A DNA stretch of 62,566 nt from Lysobacteraceae bacterium (lineage in GTDB: Bacteria; Pseudomonadota; Gammaproteobacteria; Xanthomonadales; Ahniellaceae): NCBI GenBank assembly GCA_021299185.1, contig JAJTHZ010000010.1:1-62566 (forward strand), given 5' to 3'. Positions 1-8,378 of the stretch are shown here, piece by piece (position 1 is the first letter of the stretch; each line of letters opens with the position of its first letter). The translations under genes were made by a program, and so were the position numbers. The notes below the pieces were generated by a model. That model had not been told where the DNA came from. It searched no databases and was given only the letters and a program-made list of their open reading frames with translations.

Positions 1-70
1 GGAAGCGCTCCTTGCGGGTCGTCTTCCCCTTGCCGGCGAACTCGGCATCGCCAAAGGTGAGCTGGGCCAT
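1..70 (-). mobile_element. IS5-family transposase, N-terminal fragment (runs off the left edge)
   Basis: Reading leftwards from an ATG at 70, the frame gives MAQLTFGDAEFAGKGKTTRK, then runs off the window. Starts of the form M-x-Q-L-(S/T)-F-x-D-A-E-(Y/F)-A-G-K-x-K-x-T-R are typical of IS5-group DDE transposases, which act in cis on the element's inverted ends. Only about 23 residues are visible, so the catalytic triad and the element's other end cannot be seen. The fragment lies 28 bp from the 3' end of the nucleotidyltransferase-like gene, in the same direction, so the element may have cut that gene. Family recognition rests on this short N-terminal signature only. Confidence 0.7.
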
Positions 71-97
71 ATCTGGGACGTCGCGACTGGGTGTGGT

Positions 98-538
98 TCA
101 ATCAGACCACAATTCGAGGGACTTGTTCAGAGGTTCCCTTGCCATGTATCGAGGCAACATCCCGCTCATCGGGAAGTGTGGCTGGATTGCGGCATGCGCG
201 GCGATCTCTTGCCAAATTCGACCGTAAACGACCGGACTTACGATTGCGACATCAATGTCAGAAACGCCCGGCACATATGCTCGATAAGGTGGCTTGTACG
301 GATGTTTGCCGCGAGCGGGCTTGCCTACTATGGAAAAGCCCAGCTTTGCTGAGCCAACAACGACTGCTGACAGTGAGTCACTTGTCGCGACGCCGAGCCA
401 TTCGCGTGCAGATTCTTCAAGGTAAAGCAGCGCTTCTGAGTCGATGACGGCGCCGGGTGAACTTGAAAGTATGACGCTATTGACGATGTAGTCGTCGGAC
501 TCGCGTTTCAACAAATCACGAAAGTCTTCTGGTGTCAT
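98..538 (-). CDS. Nucleotidyltransferase-fold protein, probably truncated
   Basis: 146 residues. A G-S-A-K-L-G-F-S stretch followed about 30 residues later by S-D-I-D-V-A-I-V-S fits the glycine-serine and D-x-D metal-binding motifs of the polymerase-beta nucleotidyltransferase fold, as used by minimal nucleotidyltransferases and some defence enzymes. Target and product are unknown. The protein stops about 45 residues after the D-x-D motif, where full-length members I know of continue well beyond, and the IS5 fragment begins just past the stop. I infer loss of the C-terminal part by insertion. GC content is lower than that of the genes to the right, which suits recent acquisition. The ATG at 538 has no good ribosome site. 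It could still be an intact minimal enzyme. Confidence 0.6.
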   Translation of the reverse strand: MTPEDFRDLLKRESDDYIVNSVILSSSPGAVIDSEALLYLEESAREWLGVATSDSLSAVVVGSAKLGFSIVGKPARGKHPYKPPYRAYVPGVSDIDVAIVSPVVYGRIWQEIAAHAAIQPHFPMSGMLPRYMAREPLNKSLELWSD

Positions 539-570
539 TGTGATGGAAGCGCGTGGGTTTCCAAACTGAA

Positions 571-585
571 ACAGGGGTCAGGATA
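571..585 (+). repeat. CAGGGGTCAG-type extragenic motif, copy 1
   Basis: The sequence reads CAGGGGTCAGGATAC, in the 63-bp gap between the nucleotidyltransferase-like gene and the next lipoprotein gene. A near copy on the other strand (CAGGGGTCAGAGTAC) lies at 34812-34826. Sequences of this kind recur between genes of many gammaproteobacteria, often near REP-associated transposases. No such transposase is visible here. Confidence 0.45.
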
Positions 586-601
586 CAGCTTGGAGATTTG
601 C

Positions 602-1162
602 CTAGCTGTTTCCCCGAGGCGTCCAGACCTTCTCCGTCACCGCCGCCCGTGACCACCCTTCTTCAACCCAGACGCAGGACTGCTCCGGACTGAGCGACCC
701 CGTCACGCGGTAGACGCCAGTCTCGACCGGTTCGAAGTCCACTTCACCGTCGACGCTCTGGAACGTGCCCATCAGACGGGCGGCGACCTCGTGGATGGGC
801 GCGGCGGTCATGTGGGTGCCGACGAGGCGCAGGCGCATGGGGCGGACGGGAACCTGGCGGGTCGCCACGACGCGGCCGTGCAGGGTGAAGCCTTCGCCCG
901 CGCTCGCCTTGCGGGTTTCGACCAGCGAGTTCTGCACCGACCGGCCGTCGATGTGGGTGACGACGAAGAAGGTCGCGCGGGTGCCGTGGTCGGAAATCCA
1001 GGTGTCTTCCAGCAGCACGGTGGGGCCGGCATAGCCTTCGGGCACGGTGGGCGCGTAACTGACGCAGCCGCACAGGAACAGTGCGGCCGCGATGACGGCG
1101 TGGCGAAGACGGCCGGCGAACCGCGGGGTGCGGTTGCGCGCGTCGCGTGGGTCAAGCTCCAT
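602..1162 (-). CDS. Small exported lipoprotein of unknown function
   Basis: 186 residues. The ATG at 1162 is preceded by GGAGGGGAAC, a strong ribosome site, which is why this start is preferred over the in-frame ATG at 1183. After a basic N-terminus and a hydrophobic stretch (AAALFL) comes L-C-G-C, a usable lipobox with the modified cysteine near residue 27, so the mature protein should be lipid-anchored on the periplasmic side. The rest looks like a beta-rich globular domain with no motif I recognise. It is transcribed away from the S9 peptidase gene and stands alone. Function is not assigned. Confidence 0.7.
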   Translation of the reverse strand: MELDPRDARNRTPRFAGRLRHAVIAAALFLCGCVSYAPTVPEGYAGPTVLLEDTWISDHGTRATFFVVTHIDGRSVQNSLVETRKASAGEGFTLHGRVVATRQVPVRPMRLRLVGTHMTAAPIHEVAARLMGTFQSVDGEVDFEPVETGVYRVTGSLSPEQSCVWVEEGWSRAAVTEKVWTPRGNS

Positions 1163-1287
1163 GTTCCCCTCCGTGCCGGCCATCGATGGCTGGCCGGCAA
1201 ACCTTACGCGCGGTTCGGGCTGGCTGCCAGAGGGGCGGTTGTTCCGGGGTGGTCGGGTGTGGTGGGGCTGGCCGTCTCGGCGGCGAC

Positions 1288-1319
1288 GGTGGAATTCGCT
1301 GCGCTCATTCCACCCTACG
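1288..1319. repeat. Imperfect palindromic extragenic repeat (GAATTCGCTGCGCTCATTC type)
   Basis: The element GGTGGAATTCGCTGCGCTCA followed by TTCCACCCTACG lies in the 381-bp gap between the divergent lipoprotein and S9 peptidase genes. GGTGGAAT pairs with ATTCCACC, giving a short hairpin. A related unit occurs as two inverted arms at 59425-59502. The remainder of the gap shows no other feature, but must hold the two divergent promoters. Confidence 0.6.
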
Positions 1320-1543
1320 GACCGACCTGCAAAGCACAGCGGCTTTGCGCCAGCATTCCTGTTTCCGTCGTGGTCGCCCTTGATACGCTCGCATCGTCGG
1401 TCGAAGGCGACGTCCGATCGCGTCGCGGTCGCGGTTCGACCGCACCGTGATCCCGGCGCCCGGGGGCAGGGCTTGATCGCGCCATGCGGATCGAGTATCC
1501 CTGCGGCCAACACCGTCGGGGGACGGTGCCAGGGATTGCCGTC

Positions 1544-3469
1544 ATGCACGGATCGCATCGCCTTGTTGTACCCGCATCGGGCGTCCTGTTCGCCGTGCTC
1601 GCGGGCCTCGCCACGGCCGCGCCGCCGCCGGTCGCCGACTTCGTGCGCTGGCCGGCCTACGACACGCTGGCGATGTCGCCGGATGGGAAGTACCTCGCGG
1701 CGACCGTGCCGCTGGAGGATGGGCGCGCCGGCGTGGTGCTGCGACGCGAGGACCTGTCGATCTCGACCACGATCAAGGGCGGGCCGGACGCCTACCTCGA
1801 TGCGCTGTACTGGGCGAACTCGCGGCGCCTGTTCATGCACTTCACCCGGCCGATGGAGTTCTCGGCCGGTCGCGGCTGGCTGCCGGAGATCTACGCCATC
1901 GACGCCGACGGCGGGAACAAGGGCACGATGTACGGCTACATCGCGGACCTGCTGCCGGAGGACGAGGACCACGTTCTCCTGCAGGTCTGCAATCGCTACG
2001 GCTGCAAGCAGCAGGCGGTCTACAAGGCCGATGTGAAGCGCCTGCGCAAGCAGGGAGAGGAACTCGTGCTGCCGGGTGAGTCGCCGACGGTGTTCGCCGA
2101 CCGCCATGGCGACGTGCTGGCGACTTCCAGCGTCGACAAGCAGGGCTTCCAGGTGCTGCACGTGCGCACCGACGCGACGTCGGAATGGCGCCTGCTGCAT
2201 GAGGAGGCGAAGGCCGGCATCCGCATCGATCCGCTGCGCATCGGGCCCGACGGGTCGCTTTACGCGCAGGTCGAAACGCGCAGCGGGCCGGACCGCATCG
2301 ACCGCATCGACCTCGCCACCGGCAAGCACACGCCGCTGCTGCGCCACGAGCGCGTCGATCCGCGCGAGATGATCTGGGGCCGCGACGGCCGCACCCTGGT
2401 CGGCGCCTGGTTCTTCGACGGGCGGCCCGAGCCGATGTTCGTCGATCCCGACGCGCCCGAGGCGCAGTTGACCGCGGCGCTGGCGGCCGCGATGCCGGAA
2501 GCCCACGTGCGCGTGCTGCGCTTCGCCGCCGACGGCAGCGTGGCGCTGGTGGCGGTCAGCGGCGATCGCGACCCGGGGCGCTACTTCCTCTATGACGCGA
2601 AAACCCGCCGCCTGCAGTTCCTGCTGGCGATGCGGCCATGGCTGGAGAACGTGCCGCTGGCGAAGACCCAGACGGCGCACATCGCGGCGCGCGACGGCAC
2701 GACGCTCAACGTGCTGCTCACCCTGCCCGATGGCAAGGGCCCGTTCCCGCTGGTGGTGATCCCGCACGGCGGGCCGCGTTCGCGCGACGTCCGGGGCTGG
2801 GACGGCGAGGCGCAGCTGCTGGCCAGCCGCGGCATCGGCACGCTGAAGGTCGATTTCGGCGGCTCGCTGGGCTACGGGCGCGCGTTCTACATGGCCAGTG
2901 CGCGGCAGTGGGGCCGCAGTCTGCAGGACGACGTCACCGACGCCACGCGGTGGGCGATCGCGCAGGGCCACGCGGACGAAGACCGGGTGTGCATCTACGG
3001 CGCCAGTTACGGCGCGTACGCGGCGATGATGGGCGCGATCCGCGAGCCGGGTCTGTATCGCTGCGTGGTGGCGCAGTCGGGCGTGTACGACCTCGAGGTG
3101 CAGCGCGACTGGGGCGACAGCAACGACACGCCACAGGGCCGCGCCTTCCTCGACCGCGAGTTCGGCACCGACCCGAAGGAGTGGGCGCAGTACTCGCCGT
3201 CGCGCCATGCCGCGCGCTTCGACGCACCGCTGCTGATCGCCCACGGCGGGCAGGACGAACGCACCACGCTGGAGCAGTTCAAGGTCATGACGCGGGCGCT
3301 CGACAAGGCGGGCAAGCGCTACGAAACCTTCGTGCGCTCCGGCGAGGGGCACGGGTTCTACGACGAGAAGAACGCGATCGCATTCGCCGAACGCCTGGTC
3401 GCATTCCTCGAGCGGCACCTGCGGGCCGATCGCGAAGACGCGGCCGAGGTCGCCTCTGGCGCGCCCTGA
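1544..3469 (+). CDS. Exported S9-family prolyl oligopeptidase-type serine peptidase
   Basis: 641 residues from the ATG at 1544. An in-frame ATG at 1484 would put 20 residues before the signal peptide and is less likely. A cleavable signal peptide (ending near LATAAP) is followed by a divergent beta-propeller to about residue 370 and a C-terminal alpha/beta-hydrolase domain. The triad is visible: Ser488 in G-A-S-Y-G, Asp571 in G-G-Q-D-E-R and His603 in G-E-G-H-G-F. The oxyanion H-G-G-P motif lies before Ser488. S9 enzymes of this subgroup release dipeptides or acylated residues from short peptides, here in the periplasm or outside. It is monocistronic and followed by a separate hypothetical gene. 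Substrate specificity cannot be read from sequence. Confidence 0.88.
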   Translation: MHGSHRLVVPASGVLFAVLAGLATAAPPPVADFVRWPAYDTLAMSPDGKYLAATVPLEDGRAGVVLRREDLSISTTIKGGPDAYLDALYWANSRRLFMHFTRPMEFSAGRGWLPEIYAIDADGGNKGTMYGYIADLLPEDEDHVLLQVCNRYGCKQQAVYKADVKRLRKQGEELVLPGESPTVFADRHGDVLATSSVDKQGFQVLHVRTDATSEWRLLHEEAKAGIRIDPLRIGPDGSLYAQVETRSGPDRIDRIDLATGKHTPLLRHERVDPREMIWGRDGRTLVGAWFFDGRPEPMFVDPDAPEAQLTAALAAAMPEAHVRVLRFAADGSVALVAVSGDRDPGRYFLYDAKTRRLQFLLAMRPWLENVPLAKTQTAHIAARDGTTLNVLLTLPDGKGPFPLVVIPHGGPRSRDVRGWDGEAQLLASRGIGTLKVDFGGSLGYGRAFYMASARQWGRSLQDDVTDATRWAIAQGHADEDRVCIYGASYGAYAAMMGAIREPGLYRCVVAQSGVYDLEVQRDWGDSNDTPQGRAFLDREFGTDPKEWAQYSPSRHAARFDAPLLIAHGGQDERTTLEQFKVMTRALDKAGKRYETFVRSGEGHGFYDEKNAIAFAERLVAFLERHLRADREDAAEVASGAP

Positions 3470-3587
3470 CCGCGCGCGCCGGGCGGGCGCGGGGGTCGCC
3501 GCGCGCGCGTGACCCTGCGACACTCCGTCCAGCCCGTGCGGCGGCACGGGCCATGCCATGGCCCGGTCGAACGGCGCGAGGATTCCG

Positions 3588-4193
3588 ATGCATCCGAAAA
3601 TCGTCCTGCCGGCGATCGAAGCGGCGATGTCCGACGTCGCGGATGCGATCCGCGAGCACACGGCGCTGGCCGCGCGGCTGAAGCCCGGCGAGGCGATCGT
3701 GTCCTTCAACCCGCATGTCGCGACGCCGGGATCGGCAGCGCTGCCCGCAGCGGCCGAGGCGTTCCGGTTCTGGGAGATCGCCGACGAGGAGACCTTCAGC
3801 ACCTTCATGGAGGGCCTCGCGATCCAGCTCGACATGCTGGACCTTCCGCACGCGGCGTATGGGCCGCTGCCGCGGGGATACGCGATCGCGCGCTACTTAC
3901 TGCGCTTCGAGACGCACTGCAGGTTCAGCGCATGGTTGGCCGTCGAGAGCGTCGGCGCGGAGGACATGCGGCTGGTCCGTCGCTACTACGCCGAAGCCGG
4001 CCTGCCCGAAGAGGCGCTCGCGCTGGAGCGGGCCGAGGCTGCCTGGTATGCGGCGGGCGGGCACGACGGCAGCGGCTACGACGCCGCGGCGCAGGCCTAC
4101 CGGTCGGTCGCGAACCCGTGGGCGGACGAGGATGCGCGTTGGTTCCACCTGCTGGACGTGCTGCGCGATCCGTCGCTGTGGGAGTCGGGCTAG
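3588..4193 (+). CDS. Hypothetical cytoplasmic protein
   Basis: 201 residues. Start ATG 3588 is chosen because GAGG sits about 10 bases upstream; an in-frame ATG at 3558 lacks this. The protein is rich in alanine, glutamate and aromatic residues, has no signal peptide or membrane segment, and appears mostly helical. Segments such as R-F-W-E-I-A-D-E-E-T-F and A-R-W-F-H-L-L-D-V-L look like a folded domain. I do not recognise the family. It lies 118 bp after the S9 peptidase and converges with the acetyltransferase gene. Confidence 0.7.
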   Translation: MHPKIVLPAIEAAMSDVADAIREHTALAARLKPGEAIVSFNPHVATPGSAALPAAAEAFRFWEIADEETFSTFMEGLAIQLDMLDLPHAAYGPLPRGYAIARYLLRFETHCRFSAWLAVESVGAEDMRLVRRYYAEAGLPEEALALERAEAAWYAAGGHDGSGYDAAAQAYRSVANPWADEDARWFHLLDVLRDPSLWESG

Positions 4194-4266
4194 GCGACGA
4201 GCGGATCCATGCGCTGCGCGGGGTCCGCGTCGGCCCTTGTGCTCGGCCAGGTCGGTACCGCGATGC

Positions 4267-4728
4267 TCAGTCGCGTCCGGCGTCCGGGGCAAGGTCGAAG
4301 TGCAGCACGTCCTCGCCGACGCCGAGTTTCGTGTACAGCGCGATCGCCGGCGCATCGTCGCGGTGCGCCTGTACGTAGACGACCGAGGTACCGCGCGCTG
4401 CGGCGATCTGCTGGAGGTGCGCGATCAGCGCGGTGGCGATGCCGCGCCGGCGATGGGAGGCGGCGACGGCGATGTCGTAGAGATAGATATCCGAACGGGC
4501 CTGCTCGAACTTCGGCAGTTCGTAGGCCGCGATGCCGCCGACGACCTCGCTGCCGTCGAGTGCGACGACGGCGATGAACATCCGGCTGCACAGCAGGTCG
4601 GAAAGGTAGGCGTCGGGGGCCGGCACGCCGACGTAGTGCGCCGGGTCCTCGAAGGCCTCGCCAAGCATCGCCAGCATGGCGCGCATCAGCGGCAGGTCGG
4701 CAGGAGCAAGCGTGCGGATGGCGGTCAT
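4267..4728 (-). CDS. GNAT acetyltransferase closely resembling AAC(3)-I aminoglycoside 3-N-acetyltransferases
   Basis: 153 residues, full family length. The ATG at 4728 follows GGAGTGTCCG. It matches AAC(3)-I (gentamicin 3-N-acetyltransferase) from memory along its whole length: S-M/L-M-R-A near the start, F-I-A-x-x-A-x-D-x-x-x-V-V-G, A-A-Y-x-L-P-x-F-E-Q-x-R-S-(D/E)-I-Y, then the acetyl-CoA loop H-R-R-R-G-I-A-T-A-L-I, and Y-V-Q-A followed by A-L-Y-T-K-L-G and H-F-D. Known members use acetyl-CoA to modify the 3-amino group of gentamicin-type drugs. Whether this chromosomal gene confers resistance is not shown by sequence; its normal substrate may be another amine. It stands alone, with no integron or transposon around it, and has local GC content. 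Confidence 0.85.
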   Translation of the reverse strand: MTAIRTLAPADLPLMRAMLAMLGEAFEDPAHYVGVPAPDAYLSDLLCSRMFIAVVALDGSEVVGGIAAYELPKFEQARSDIYLYDIAVAASHRRRGIATALIAHLQQIAAARGTSVVYVQAHRDDAPAIALYTKLGVGEDVLHFDLAPDAGRD

Positions 4729-4945
4729 CGGACACTCCGGATGGCGTGTGAGCGGGCCATGCGGCGCCCCATTTCGGCGGATGGCGCCGCGGCGGCCCGC
4801 CGGGCTACGGCTCGGCGGCCTGGGTGCGCCATAATCGTGCACGCGACGGCCGGCGGCGCAAGTTCACCGCCATCGCGCTGCACGCCGCGCACGTCACTTG
4901 CCGGGGCGCGCGGACGGTCATGGAAACCCTGGAAGGACGCTGGAA

Positions 4946-5488
4946 TTGGCCAAGCGGCGCGAATCGGCAAGCAGGCGGAACCGCATCGAAGGCCGACGCC
5001 TGGCGTGCGCGTTGCTGATGGCGATGGCACTCGGTGGCTGCGCCAGCCTCGCCAACCGTCCGACCGAAGCGCTGATGGCGGACCTGCGCGCGTCGCCCGG
5101 TCATGTCGCCCGCCTCGTCGTCGACGAACCCGCTGCGGAGGTGTACGCGCGCCTGCTGCGCAATGCCCACGAGTGCACCGGTCGACCAACCGTGATCCCT
5201 GGCACCACCACGTTCAGTGGCCCGACGCAGTTCGTGGTCGTGCCCGAGCAGGTCATCGTGTCGAGCGTCGCCACGGGTCCACGCCCCGCGGCCCAACCGG
5301 GCTGGTGGATCGCGCGGCGGCGCGATGGCATGACACATGTGATCGCGCTCGCTGCGGACATCGTGCCGCTCGCGGATGGCCGCACCGAGGTGCGCGCGTT
5401 TCGGGCCCGCGACGACGCGCCGATCGCATTCGAGAAGCTGGTGCGGAACGGAAACCTGTTCTGCAACACCGACGCGATCGCACGCTGA
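4946..5488 (+). CDS. Hypothetical lipoprotein
   Basis: 180 residues from a TTG start at 4946, chosen because GGAAGGA lies 8 bases upstream; no in-frame ATG precedes the lipobox. The N-terminus is basic, then a short hydrophobic run ends in A-L-G-G-C, a good lipobox, so the protein is probably an outer- or inner-membrane lipoprotein. The mature part contains two cysteines (N-A-H-E-C-T-G and N-L-F-C-N-T) that could pair. No enzyme motif is seen and I do not recognise the family. It converges with the membrane-protein gene to its right, with 22 bp between their stops. Confidence 0.65.
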   Translation: MAKRRESASRRNRIEGRRLACALLMAMALGGCASLANRPTEALMADLRASPGHVARLVVDEPAAEVYARLLRNAHECTGRPTVIPGTTTFSGPTQFVVVPEQVIVSSVATGPRPAAQPGWWIARRRDGMTHVIALAADIVPLADGRTEVRAFRARDDAPIAFEKLVRNGNLFCNTDAIAR

Positions 5489-5510
5489 TCGGACACCGCG
5501 CGCGGCGTTG

Positions 5511-6281
5511 TCACAGGCGTGCCGCCCGGCGCGCGGCCAGCAACCCGATGCCGACCACCAGCATCCATGCCGAGAGCGCGCTGACCGCCACGGCCATCGG
5601 CACCGCCGGTCCGATGCCGAACGCGGGCAGCGAGACCCCGGCGAGCAGCACGGCCACGACGATCGCCAGCGCCGCCGTCCAGCGCGGCAGGTTGCCGGGG
5701 GCCGGGCGCGCCAGCGACGCGCCGCCGAGCGTGCCGAGCGCGATCGCCATGAACAGGCTGACGCCGAGGATTTCGCCGATGCCGCCGCCATAGGCGTGCA
5801 GGGCCTCGAACAGCCGGGCGATGTCGGCCGTCGAGGCGGGGTCCGCGGCCTGCGCCTGCGCGAGCTCGGGCATCACGGTCAGCCAGCGCAGGATGCCGAT
5901 CGAGCGCGCCAGCACCGACAGGGCGGCGAAGGCGACGATCACCACGCCCGCCACGTCGTCGAGGCGACCCAGCACACGCGCGGTGAGTGCCACCATCACG
6001 GGCAGGACCAGGATCGAGTACAGCAGGTAGGCCGAATAGCCGCGCGCGACGGCTTCCGGGTGCGCGTGGATCGCCGCCAGCTGCACGGCGGCGGGCTCGC
6101 CGAGCGAGGCCGGCCAGCCGATCGCCGGTCCGAGCAGCAGCAGCGGTGCGAAGGCCAGCAGCGCTTCGACGATCAGCAGGCTGCCGAGCAGGATGCTGCG
6201 CGGACCCCGTGCTGCAACCGCGGCGACGGCGCCATCGGCGCTGGCGTGCGCGAGGCCCGTTTCGCGTTGGGACGCGGCCAT
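5511..6281 (-). CDS. Multi-pass membrane protein, DUF4386-like
   Basis: 256 residues with about six or seven hydrophobic segments (for example LLGSLLIVEALLAF, YLLYSILVLPVMVAL, ILGVSLFMAIALG, MAVAVSALSAWMLVVGIG). Size and the pattern around G-E-I-L-G recall DUF4386 integral membrane proteins, whose biochemical role is unknown. The ATG at 6281 lies one base after the stop of the epimerase gene, so the two are almost certainly one transcript. LysR-linked epimerase/DUF4386 pairs suggest a small stress- or quinone-type detoxification unit, but that is inference. Confidence 0.7.
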   Translation of the reverse strand: MAASQRETGLAHASADGAVAAVAARGPRSILLGSLLIVEALLAFAPLLLLGPAIGWPASLGEPAAVQLAAIHAHPEAVARGYSAYLLYSILVLPVMVALTARVLGRLDDVAGVVIVAFAALSVLARSIGILRWLTVMPELAQAQAADPASTADIARLFEALHAYGGGIGEILGVSLFMAIALGTLGGASLARPAPGNLPRWTAALAIVVAVLLAGVSLPAFGIGPAVPMAVAVSALSAWMLVVGIGLLAARRAARL

Positions 6282-6282
6282 G

Positions 6283-7272
6283 TCAGATCCCCTCTGCGAT
6301 CGTGGCCGTCCGCGGTCGATGCCCGAGCGCGAGCAGGCTGTCGCGCAACGCGGTGTCGATCGGCGTGGTGGGAATCCGGCCGATGGCGTCGCGAAGACCG
6401 GTGGCGCTGAGCCGATGCGGCACGCGCCACAGGTAGGACATGCGCAGGAGTTCGCGCAGCATCGGGGCGGCCCAGGCGACCAGGGCGATCGCCCACCATG
6501 GCGTGCGCCCGCGACGCAGGGCGGCGCTGTGGGGGAGTCGCAGGCCGGTCGCGGCGCGCTGCACGGCGTCGAGGAACTCGCGCCCGGTGAGCGCGTGGCC
6601 GGGGAAGTGGAGGCGGCACGCGACCGGCAGGTCGTGGCGTTCGGCCAGCATCACGAACGAGCGCGCGAGATCCGGCAGGTAGGCCCAGGCGTGCACCACA
6701 TCGTCGGGACCGGGATAGACGATCTTGCCGCGCGCCAGCGATCGGACCACCACCTGGTCGAACCAGTTGCCGGTGCCGCCGCCGAAGAAGTCACCCGCGC
6801 GCAGCACGACGCTGCGCAGGCCGGCGGCGGCCCGGGCGAGCAGCTCGTCCTCCATCGCGGCGCGGATTCGCCCCTTCGGGTTGGTGGGGGCGACGGGCGT
6901 GGACTCCGACAGCAGCGACGGCATGTCTTCGCCGTACGCGTAGACATTGCCGGGCAGCATGAACACGGCCCCCAGCGCCTGGGCGATGTCCATGCCGGCG
7001 TTGGCGAGCGGCAGCGCCTCGACGTCCCAGCGGATGTAGAGCGGATTGACCGCGTACACCACGTGGCTCGCGCCTTTCGCCGCCGCGACCAGGCCCGCGG
7101 TGTCCGTCAGCGGCAGGTCGATGCGGCGCGCGCTGGCGGGCATGCCGTCGGCGAGTGGGCGGCGCGCCTGCGCCAGCACCTGCCAGCCGGCGGCGGCGAA
7201 GGCCTGCGCGGCGGCGAGGCCGAAGCGGCCGTTGGCGCCGAGGATCAGGACGGTGCGATGCGTGTCGTTCAT
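6283..7272 (-). CDS. NAD(P)-binding epimerase/dehydratase-type SDR protein
   Basis: 329 residues from the ATG at 7272 (GGAGAGCCCCC upstream). The N-terminus has the extended-SDR dinucleotide motif L-I-L-G-A-N-G-R-F-G. V-Y-A-V-N-P and G-N-V-Y-A-Y-G-E follow, the Y in the position of the usual Y-x-x-x-K motif but without a clear lysine, so it may bind cofactor without classical dehydrogenase chemistry. A C-terminal half with D-V-V-H-A-W-A-Y-L-P-D-L-A is typical of NAD-dependent epimerase/NmrA-type proteins. It is divergent from the LysR gene at 7372 with a 99-bp shared promoter region, and is followed at once by the membrane-protein gene. LysR control of this pair is likely. Confidence 0.8.
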   Translation of the reverse strand: MNDTHRTVLILGANGRFGLAAAQAFAAAGWQVLAQARRPLADGMPASARRIDLPLTDTAGLVAAAKGASHVVYAVNPLYIRWDVEALPLANAGMDIAQALGAVFMLPGNVYAYGEDMPSLLSESTPVAPTNPKGRIRAAMEDELLARAAAGLRSVVLRAGDFFGGGTGNWFDQVVVRSLARGKIVYPGPDDVVHAWAYLPDLARSFVMLAERHDLPVACRLHFPGHALTGREFLDAVQRAATGLRLPHSAALRRGRTPWWAIALVAWAAPMLRELLRMSYLWRVPHRLSATGLRDAIGRIPTTPIDTALRDSLLALGHRPRTATIAEGI

Positions 7273-7371
7273 GGGGGCTCTCCAGCGCCGGGGATTGGCG
7301 CAGGAACAGTCTGGGCCGGATTGCGGGCCGCGAGAATTGCCGATATCGACAAGCAAGCCATACACTTCCGC
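7273..7371. promoter_or_regulatory. Shared divergent promoter region of epimerase and LysR genes
   Basis: These 99 bp separate the starts of two divergent genes. An AT-richer core around GAGAATTGCCGATATCGACAA (7334-7354) includes the short palindrome CGATATCG, a plausible LysR-type contact region. The binding site itself is inferred from the layout typical of LysR regulators. Confidence 0.35.
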
Positions 7372-8301
7372 ATGGCTGCCGATTCCCGCGAAAACCTCGA
7401 CCGCTTCGACTGGGCCCTGCTGCGCAGCTTCCTCGCCGTGCTCGACGCCGGCAGCCTGATGGGGGCCGCGCGCACCACCGGGGCGCAGCAACCCACGCTC
7501 AGCCGGCATGTCGCCGAGCTGGAAGCGCAGCTCGGCGCGCCCTTGTTCGAGCGCACCGGGCGCGGCGTGGTGCCGACCCGCCTGGCGCTCGCCATCGCCG
7601 GGTCGGCGCGCCAGATGCAATCCGCCGCCGAAGGCGTGTCGCGCGCCCTGGCCGCGGCCCGCGATGCCGCCACCGGCACCGTGCGGATCGCGGCCAGCCA
7701 CGTGGCGGCGACCTACCTGTTGCCGCCGGTGCTGGCCGCCCTGCAGGCGCAGGAGCCGGGCATCCAGCTCGAGCTGGTCGCATCCAACCAGTTGAGCAAC
7801 CTGCTGCGCCGCGAGGCCGACATCGCGGTGCGGATGGTGCGCCCCGCGCAGAGCTCGCTGGTGGCGCGCAAACTCGCCGACGTGCCGATCGTCGCCGCCG
7901 CCCATCGCGACTACCTGCAACGCCACGGCACGCCGCAGCAGGTCGGCGACCTGCGCCAGCACCGGCTGATTGGCAGCGACCGCGACGACACCATCGTGCG
8001 CGGCTTCGCCGGGTTCGGCGTGGTCTTTTCGCGCACCGACTTCGCGCTGCGCACCGACGACCAGCTCGCCTACGGGCGTCTGCTCGCCGCCGGCGCCGGG
8101 ATCGGATTCGTCGCGCGCTACAACCTGGCGTACTGGCCCGGCGTGCAGCCGGTGCTGCCACAGCTCCCGATCCCGCCGCTGCCGTGCTGGCTGGCGGTGC
8201 ATCGCGAGATCCGCGGCAGCCGACTGGTGCGGCGCGCGTACGATTTCCTCGCCGCCGCCATTCCGGCCGAACTGGAGCGCCTGCACGCCGCGGTCGCGTG
8301 A
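7372..8301 (+). CDS. LysR-family transcriptional regulator
   Basis: 309 residues. Residues about 12-70 form the LysR winged helix-turn-helix (W-A-L-L-R-S-F-L-A-V then Q-P-T-L-S-R-H-V-A-E-L-E and L-F-E-R-T-G-R-G). From about residue 95 to the end is the two-lobed periplasmic-binding-like effector domain (G-T-V-R-I-A-A-S, D-I-A-V-R-M, G-I-G-F-V-A-R-Y-N). It probably regulates the divergent epimerase/membrane-protein pair and itself. The inducer is unknown. The start at 7372 gives the usual family length. No clear Shine-Dalgarno sequence is seen. Confidence 0.92.
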   Translation: MAADSRENLDRFDWALLRSFLAVLDAGSLMGAARTTGAQQPTLSRHVAELEAQLGAPLFERTGRGVVPTRLALAIAGSARQMQSAAEGVSRALAAARDAATGTVRIAASHVAATYLLPPVLAALQAQEPGIQLELVASNQLSNLLRREADIAVRMVRPAQSSLVARKLADVPIVAAAHRDYLQRHGTPQQVGDLRQHRLIGSDRDDTIVRGFAGFGVVFSRTDFALRTDDQLAYGRLLAAGAGIGFVARYNLAYWPGVQPVLPQLPIPPLPCWLAVHREIRGSRLVRRAYDFLAAAIPAELERLHAAVA

Positions 8302-8378
8302 GGCCGCCCGCGGCGGATGGCTGCGCGTGCGAACGACGACCTGGCGCGTCGTTCGCGTGCGTGCGAAGGCGGCTGCCG

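Noticed and set aside
41-538. Classification of the 146-residue protein as a CBASS cyclic-nucleotide synthase.
   Set aside because: The G-S and D-x-D motifs fit the wider nucleotidyltransferase fold, but the protein is too short and no effector, Cap2 or Cap3 gene is next to it.
4267-4728. The acetyltransferase as part of a mobile resistance cassette.
   Set aside because: No integrase, attC-like site, IS or change in GC surrounds it.
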